Below, piece by piece: positions 5,871-8,636 of a DNA stretch of 8,636 nt. The stretch is taken from NCBI GenBank assembly GCA_003551405.1, contig PUMO01000068.1, positions 1 through 8,636 of the forward strand, in the 5' to 3' direction. The position numbers and the translations under genes are program-made. A model generated the notes under the pieces. That model was not told where the DNA came from. It saw only the letters and a program-made list of their open reading frames with translations, and did not search any database. Source of the stretch: Mollicutes bacterium (lineage in GTDB: Bacteria; Bacillota_I; Bacilli_A; Izemoplasmatales; Izemoplasmataceae). Position 1 is the stretch's first letter, and each line of letters starts with the position of its first letter.

Positions 5871-6878
5871 TTAAAACAAGTTACAAACCGCCTTGATATG
5901 TTTTCTTTCAAAACGGTATTTCTTATCTTTTAACAGCTCGTGTATTTGATTGTTAAGCTTATTGACTTTACGGTTCTCAAGGAGCTTGGGGTGGCGTTTT
6001 ACCATCGTTTGATAGACTGCATACCAAAGCCTATAATCTTCAAATCGCGCAAAGTTCCGAATGGAGCGATGACGCATCTTCCAAGGTTTAAGACCTGCAT
6101 AATGAATACCATATAACACATCAATCATCGGATAGCCATTAAACGAAGCAAAACGCAAATCCATATTGTGCCACTGTCCACTCATCTTTTGTGTAATATA
6201 TTGCATCTCTGGCCACGGAAAGTGAGCAATCATGCTTTGTTTCTTTTTATCCTGTGTGTCATTCACAATAGACTGATATAAATCCATAGATGGCTCAAAT
6301 AGATAAAGTGCTGCATTCACCCCCATATTCTCAGCATCGTTTTTAACACGATCGGTAATATGTGCAGGAATAGCGGCGTTCATTGGAAAGTCTTTATAAA
6401 TATCATGCCATTTCCACGTGCCGTGGGCGTACACACTTTTTGGAATGACGTAAGCATCATTGGACGCATCCATCGTATATTCCTTTTTCTCATTGATGAT
6501 GCCAGCCGGTGCATTAAGCGTAAACAAATCATCGTAATGACGCAACGGCAAAACGTCGGCATCACAAATTAGAATTTTATCGTAGGAAAACCCCAAATCA
6601 CCGTCTTTGCCCAGTCTCAAGGCATTAAAACGCGAGAAAAGAAAGGGTCTGTCCTGACGGGATTGACGGTCGCTATGTGCCACATAGAATTCTGGCAATA
6701 CCACCACATGATCATACAATTGTTTTAAGGCATCACGTGCTGATTCACTCACTTCTTGAGAAACAATCGCTACTAAGTCATGCGGCGTCTTTTGAGACCT
6801 CAGACCATAAGCGAGCATCAAGGCCCCCGGTAAAAATGCATCATTTCTAATGATGAAAGTCACATATGCATATTTCAT
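5871..6878 (-). CDS. Glycosyltransferase family 8 protein (glycogenin/LgtC-like)
   Basis: This 335-aa protein has the GT-A fold signature of family 8, retaining transferases that move a sugar from a nucleotide sugar to a glycan or protein acceptor. Seen in order are an N-terminal beta strand and nucleotide-binding segment (MKYAYVTFI...ALMLAYGLRSQ, 1-29), the metal-binding DAD at 106-108 within ILICDADVLPL, GVNAALYLFEP (186-196), and HYAGLKPW (259-266), the usual HxxGxxKPW. The last 60 residues are basic, and there is no signal peptide or membrane helix, so the protein is cytoplasmic or peripherally attached. The ATG at 6878 has AAAGGA (6892-6887) eight bases upstream. Acceptor and sugar cannot be told from sequence. 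No other surface-glycan genes are nearby, and it sits 35 bases after a cyclodeaminase gene but behind a terminator. No clear terminator follows it. Confidence 0.9.
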   Translation of the reverse strand: MKYAYVTFIIRNDAFLPGALMLAYGLRSQKTPHDLVAIVSQEVSESARDALKQLYDHVVVLPEFYVAHSDRQSRQDRPFLFSRFNALRLGKDGDLGFSYDKILICDADVLPLRHYDDLFTLNAPAGIINEKKEYTMDASNDAYVIPKSVYAHGTWKWHDIYKDFPMNAAIPAHITDRVKNDAENMGVNAALYLFEPSMDLYQSIVNDTQDKKKQSMIAHFPWPEMQYITQKMSGQWHNMDLRFASFNGYPMIDVLYGIHYAGLKPWKMRHRSIRNFARFEDYRLWYAVYQTMVKRHPKLLENRKVNKLNNQIHELLKDKKYRFERKHIKAVCNLF

Positions 6879-6892
6879 AGAATCATTCCTTT

Positions 6893-6915
6893 AAAAAGGG
6901 ACTTGCGTCCCTTTT
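6893..6915 (-). terminator. Terminator at the end of the histidine-degradation operon
   Basis: GGGAC (6898-6902) pairs with GTCCC (6907-6911) around TTGC, extended by four A-T pairs to nine base pairs in all. On the - strand five T residues follow (6897-6893). The stem overlaps the stop codon of the cyclodeaminase gene (6916-6914). The T-tract ends directly at the Shine-Dalgarno of the next gene. Flanking A and T runs mean it could work in either direction. Confidence 0.75.
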
Positions 6916-7552
6916 ATAATGCGGCATTTACTTTTTCTAAAATATCTTCTTTTAGCCGTTTCCCATCATTTAAATAATGGTAAAGCTTTTCAGTGACATC
7001 ACCAGTATACATTTCATCACTGATTGACGATAAATTGATTTTAACATTTAAGGCAGCGCCTTCCAAGGCCGAATGCATCATGAGGGCCGCAACCCCCACA
7101 TCACTGATTGCATTTTTGTTGCCATACTTTGTAATGATTTCCATTTTATATAACACATTGTAGGCGAGTTCCGCCAAACGGAGCGGGACCTCTGTGGCTT
7201 TATATGTGGCAGCTTCAATCGCTTTTTTACGATTTTCTTTATCTTTTTCTGTATCTTTTGGCATTTTGAAAGCTTTCATAATCTCGTTAAAAGCATCCGT
7301 ATCCTCATCTACCAACTTCATGGCTTCGCGTTGATAGTCTTTTAAAGACTCATGCACATCAATGAAGGCGTTTTGTGCGGTTTCATCCAATGCCTTGAAT
7401 TTTTTCTTGGGAATGGTCAAATGACCGACCATGCGCACTAGCGCTGAACCCATCGCTGCAGAAATTGCGGAAGCAGACCCGCCACCTGGGGCTGGAGACG
7501 CACTGTCAAGATTGCTAATGAACTCCTGAACACTGTAATCAATTAATCGCAT
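6914..7552 (-). CDS. fchA: Stand-alone formiminotetrahydrofolate cyclodeaminase / methenyl-THF cyclohydrolase family protein
   Basis: This 212-aa protein is the FTCD_C domain as a separate polypeptide. Members convert 5-formimino-tetrahydrofolate to 5,10-methenyl-tetrahydrofolate and ammonia, or act as methenyl-THF cyclohydrolase (FchA). Seen are the glycine-rich SPAPGGGSASA (19-29), the DEDTDAFNEIMKAFKMPK segment (82-99), the EVPLRLAELA region and the GNKNAISDVGVAALMMHSAL stretch (143-162), all typical; the fold is all alpha. The ATG at 7552 has GGAGGG seven bases upstream, inside the last codons of hutI. Because it follows hutI by three bases, I favour the cyclodeaminase step, which recycles the formimino group released in histidine breakdown. 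A separate glutamate formiminotransferase should then be encoded to the right of the window. The gene symbol names the family; the exact activity is inferred. Confidence 0.9.
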   Translation of the reverse strand: MRLIDYSVQEFISNLDSASPAPGGGSASAISAAMGSALVRMVGHLTIPKKKFKALDETAQNAFIDVHESLKDYQREAMKLVDEDTDAFNEIMKAFKMPKDTEKDKENRKKAIEAATYKATEVPLRLAELAYNVLYKMEIITKYGNKNAISDVGVAALMMHSALEGAALNVKINLSSISDEMYTGDVTEKLYHYLNDGKRLKEDILEKVNAAL

Positions 7553-7555
7553 TGC

Positions 7556-8636
7556 TTATCCCTCCACTACTTTTGTATTATCGACAACTTGTTTACCATT
7601 TTTATATACATCAACCACATGATTAACTGCAAAATGATATAAAACATACGGCCAGTTTGGTGCATCATAGACAGTAATATCCGCTTTATAGTTTGGCGCA
7701 ATGACACCAATTTCATGCCCGCGATAAATGCTATGGGCGGCATTGATGGTTGCGGCGTTTAATATTTCATTGGGCGATAATTTCAAATGGATTGCCGCAA
7801 GATTCAGCGTAAAAAGAAAATTTTCACTTGGTGAAGAGCCTGGATTATAATCACTGGATAAAGCAAGTGCAAGGCCTTTATCTATCATAACCCGTGCTGG
7901 TGCGTAAGGTTTGCCAAGATTAAAGGACGTTGAGGGTAAAACATTGGCAACTGTTTCGCTCTCACTGAGCGCCTTATAACCGTCCGCATTAATCGCCATC
8001 AAGTGATCAGCACTCGAAGCCCCCAACCGTGCTGCAAGAGGGACACCACCAAGCGCTTTGATTTCATCGGCATGAATCTTTAAACCGAATCCTTTTTCTT
8101 TTGCAGCCTTAAGAATCCTTTCACTTTCTTCTGCAGTGAAAACACCTGTTTCACAAAAAACATCAACAAATTCAGCTAAATTTTCGGCCTTAACGGTATC
8201 CATGGTCTCAATGACATGATCTATGAACGCATCGCGGTCGTTTTCATATTCTTTAGGCATGGCATGCGCGCCAAGGAAAGTTCCAACAATGTCGATTGGA
8301 TGATTGTCATTTAACTTTTTCTGTACTCTCAATTGTTTTAATTCTGTATCTTTAAAAAGCCCATAGCCACTCTTACCCTCTACTGTTGTCGTGCCATGTT
8401 TGAGCATGGTGTTGAGACTATGTTTGGATTGGCGGTATAAATTGTGTTCACTCGCATCCTGCGTCATTTTGACGCTCGCAAGGATTCCACCGCCTTGTTT
8501 AAGGATTTCCAGATAATCAACACCACGGATTTTTTGTTCAAACTCATATTCACGTGACCCATAATGCACCACATGTGTGTGTGCATCGATAAGCCCAGGA
8601 GTCACAAGCTTACCATGTACATTGATACGCTCAGTA
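7556..8636 (-). CDS. hutI: Imidazolonepropionase (5' end missing at window edge)
   Basis: HutI hydrolyses 4-imidazolone-5-propionate to N-formimino-L-glutamate, the third step of histidine degradation, as a metal-dependent amidohydrolase in the cytoplasm. The frame is open to the right edge, so about 50-60 N-terminal residues are missing; a GTG at 8605 lies inside the protein (LVTPGLIDAHTH) and is not the start. Numbering from the first complete visible codon, landmarks are the metal-binding HTH (19-21) in GLIDAHTHVVHYGSRE, GTTTVEGKSGYG (81-92), LGAHA (121-125), HADEIKALGG (188-197), SADHL (208-212) and SDYNPGSSPSEN (261-272), whose aspartate D262 is a metal ligand in characterised enzymes. 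All 359 visible residues read through without a break. The cyclodeaminase gene follows three bases after the stop, so the two are translationally coupled or nearly so. Confidence 0.96.
   Translation of the reverse strand, partial: TERINVHGKLVTPGLIDAHTHVVHYGSREYEFEQKIRGVDYLEILKQGGGILASVKMTQDASEHNLYRQSKHSLNTMLKHGTTTVEGKSGYGLFKDTELKQLRVQKKLNDNHPIDIVGTFLGAHAMPKEYENDRDAFIDHVIETMDTVKAENLAEFVDVFCETGVFTAEESERILKAAKEKGFGLKIHADEIKALGGVPLAARLGASSADHLMAINADGYKALSESETVANVLPSTSFNLGKPYAPARVMIDKGLALALSSDYNPGSSPSENFLFTLNLAAIHLKLSPNEILNAATINAAHSIYRGHEIGVIAPNYKADITVYDAPNWPYVLYHFAVNHVVDVYKNGKQVVDNTKVVEG

Noticed and set aside
6360..6572. Open frames on both strands inside the glycosyltransferase gene
   Set aside because: They overlap the DAD-containing region of a complete GT8 protein and have no independent support.
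1..8636. Recoding of TGA as tryptophan, considered because some Mollicute relatives do this
   Set aside because: The genes read intact under the standard code, the tryptophan codons I checked are TGG, and all visible genes stop with TAA.

Overview
The window looks like ordinary chromosome from a low-GC Gram-positive-type bacterium, either Firmicutes or a relative of the free-living Mollicutes. Signs of this are AT-rich spacers, strong AGGAGG-type ribosome binding sites, several GTG/TTG starts, sigma-A-like promoters and intrinsic terminators with T-tracts. All nine genes whose ends are visible stop with TAA. The reading frames are consistent with the standard code; the tryptophan codons I checked are TGG. 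I could not assign a genus.

Left part (1-2090): the 5' end of an unidentified CxxC protein runs leftwards off the window. Next come a small four-helix membrane protein of unknown function and a CPA2-type cation:proton antiporter, both on the + strand. Two tandem hairpins lie between the last two, and the first has the form of an intrinsic terminator. The antiporter most likely starts at a TTG at 826.

Middle part (2067-5835): an ArAE-type (aromatic acid exporter/FUSC-like) membrane protein converges on the antiporter, and both share a perfectly palindromic terminator. Divergent from it is a DegV-family fatty-acid-binding protein with a good extended -10 promoter. A second DegV paralogue, also 286 aa, faces it tail to tail. 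It is the second gene of a two-gene operon behind a hemolysin III/PAQR-type membrane protein, which has a near-consensus promoter. DegV proteins supply fatty acids to the fatty acid kinase system and PAQR-type proteins are linked to membrane homeostasis, so this operon plausibly serves membrane lipid upkeep (inference).

Right part (5871-8636, all - strand): a family 8 glycosyltransferase lies downstream of a stand-alone formiminotetrahydrofolate cyclodeaminase/cyclohydrolase and the 3' part of hutI (imidazolonepropionase). hutI and the cyclodeaminase are separated by 3 nt and form the end of a histidine-degradation operon that must continue beyond the right edge. A terminator hairpin separates this operon from the glycosyltransferase gene.

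I found no CRISPR array, tRNA, rRNA, insertion sequence or phage gene, and nothing that amounts to an undescribed multi-gene system. The most useful second looks are the antiporter's missing first aspartate, the paired hairpins ahead of it, the PAQR-DegV operon and the two uncharacterised proteins at the left end.
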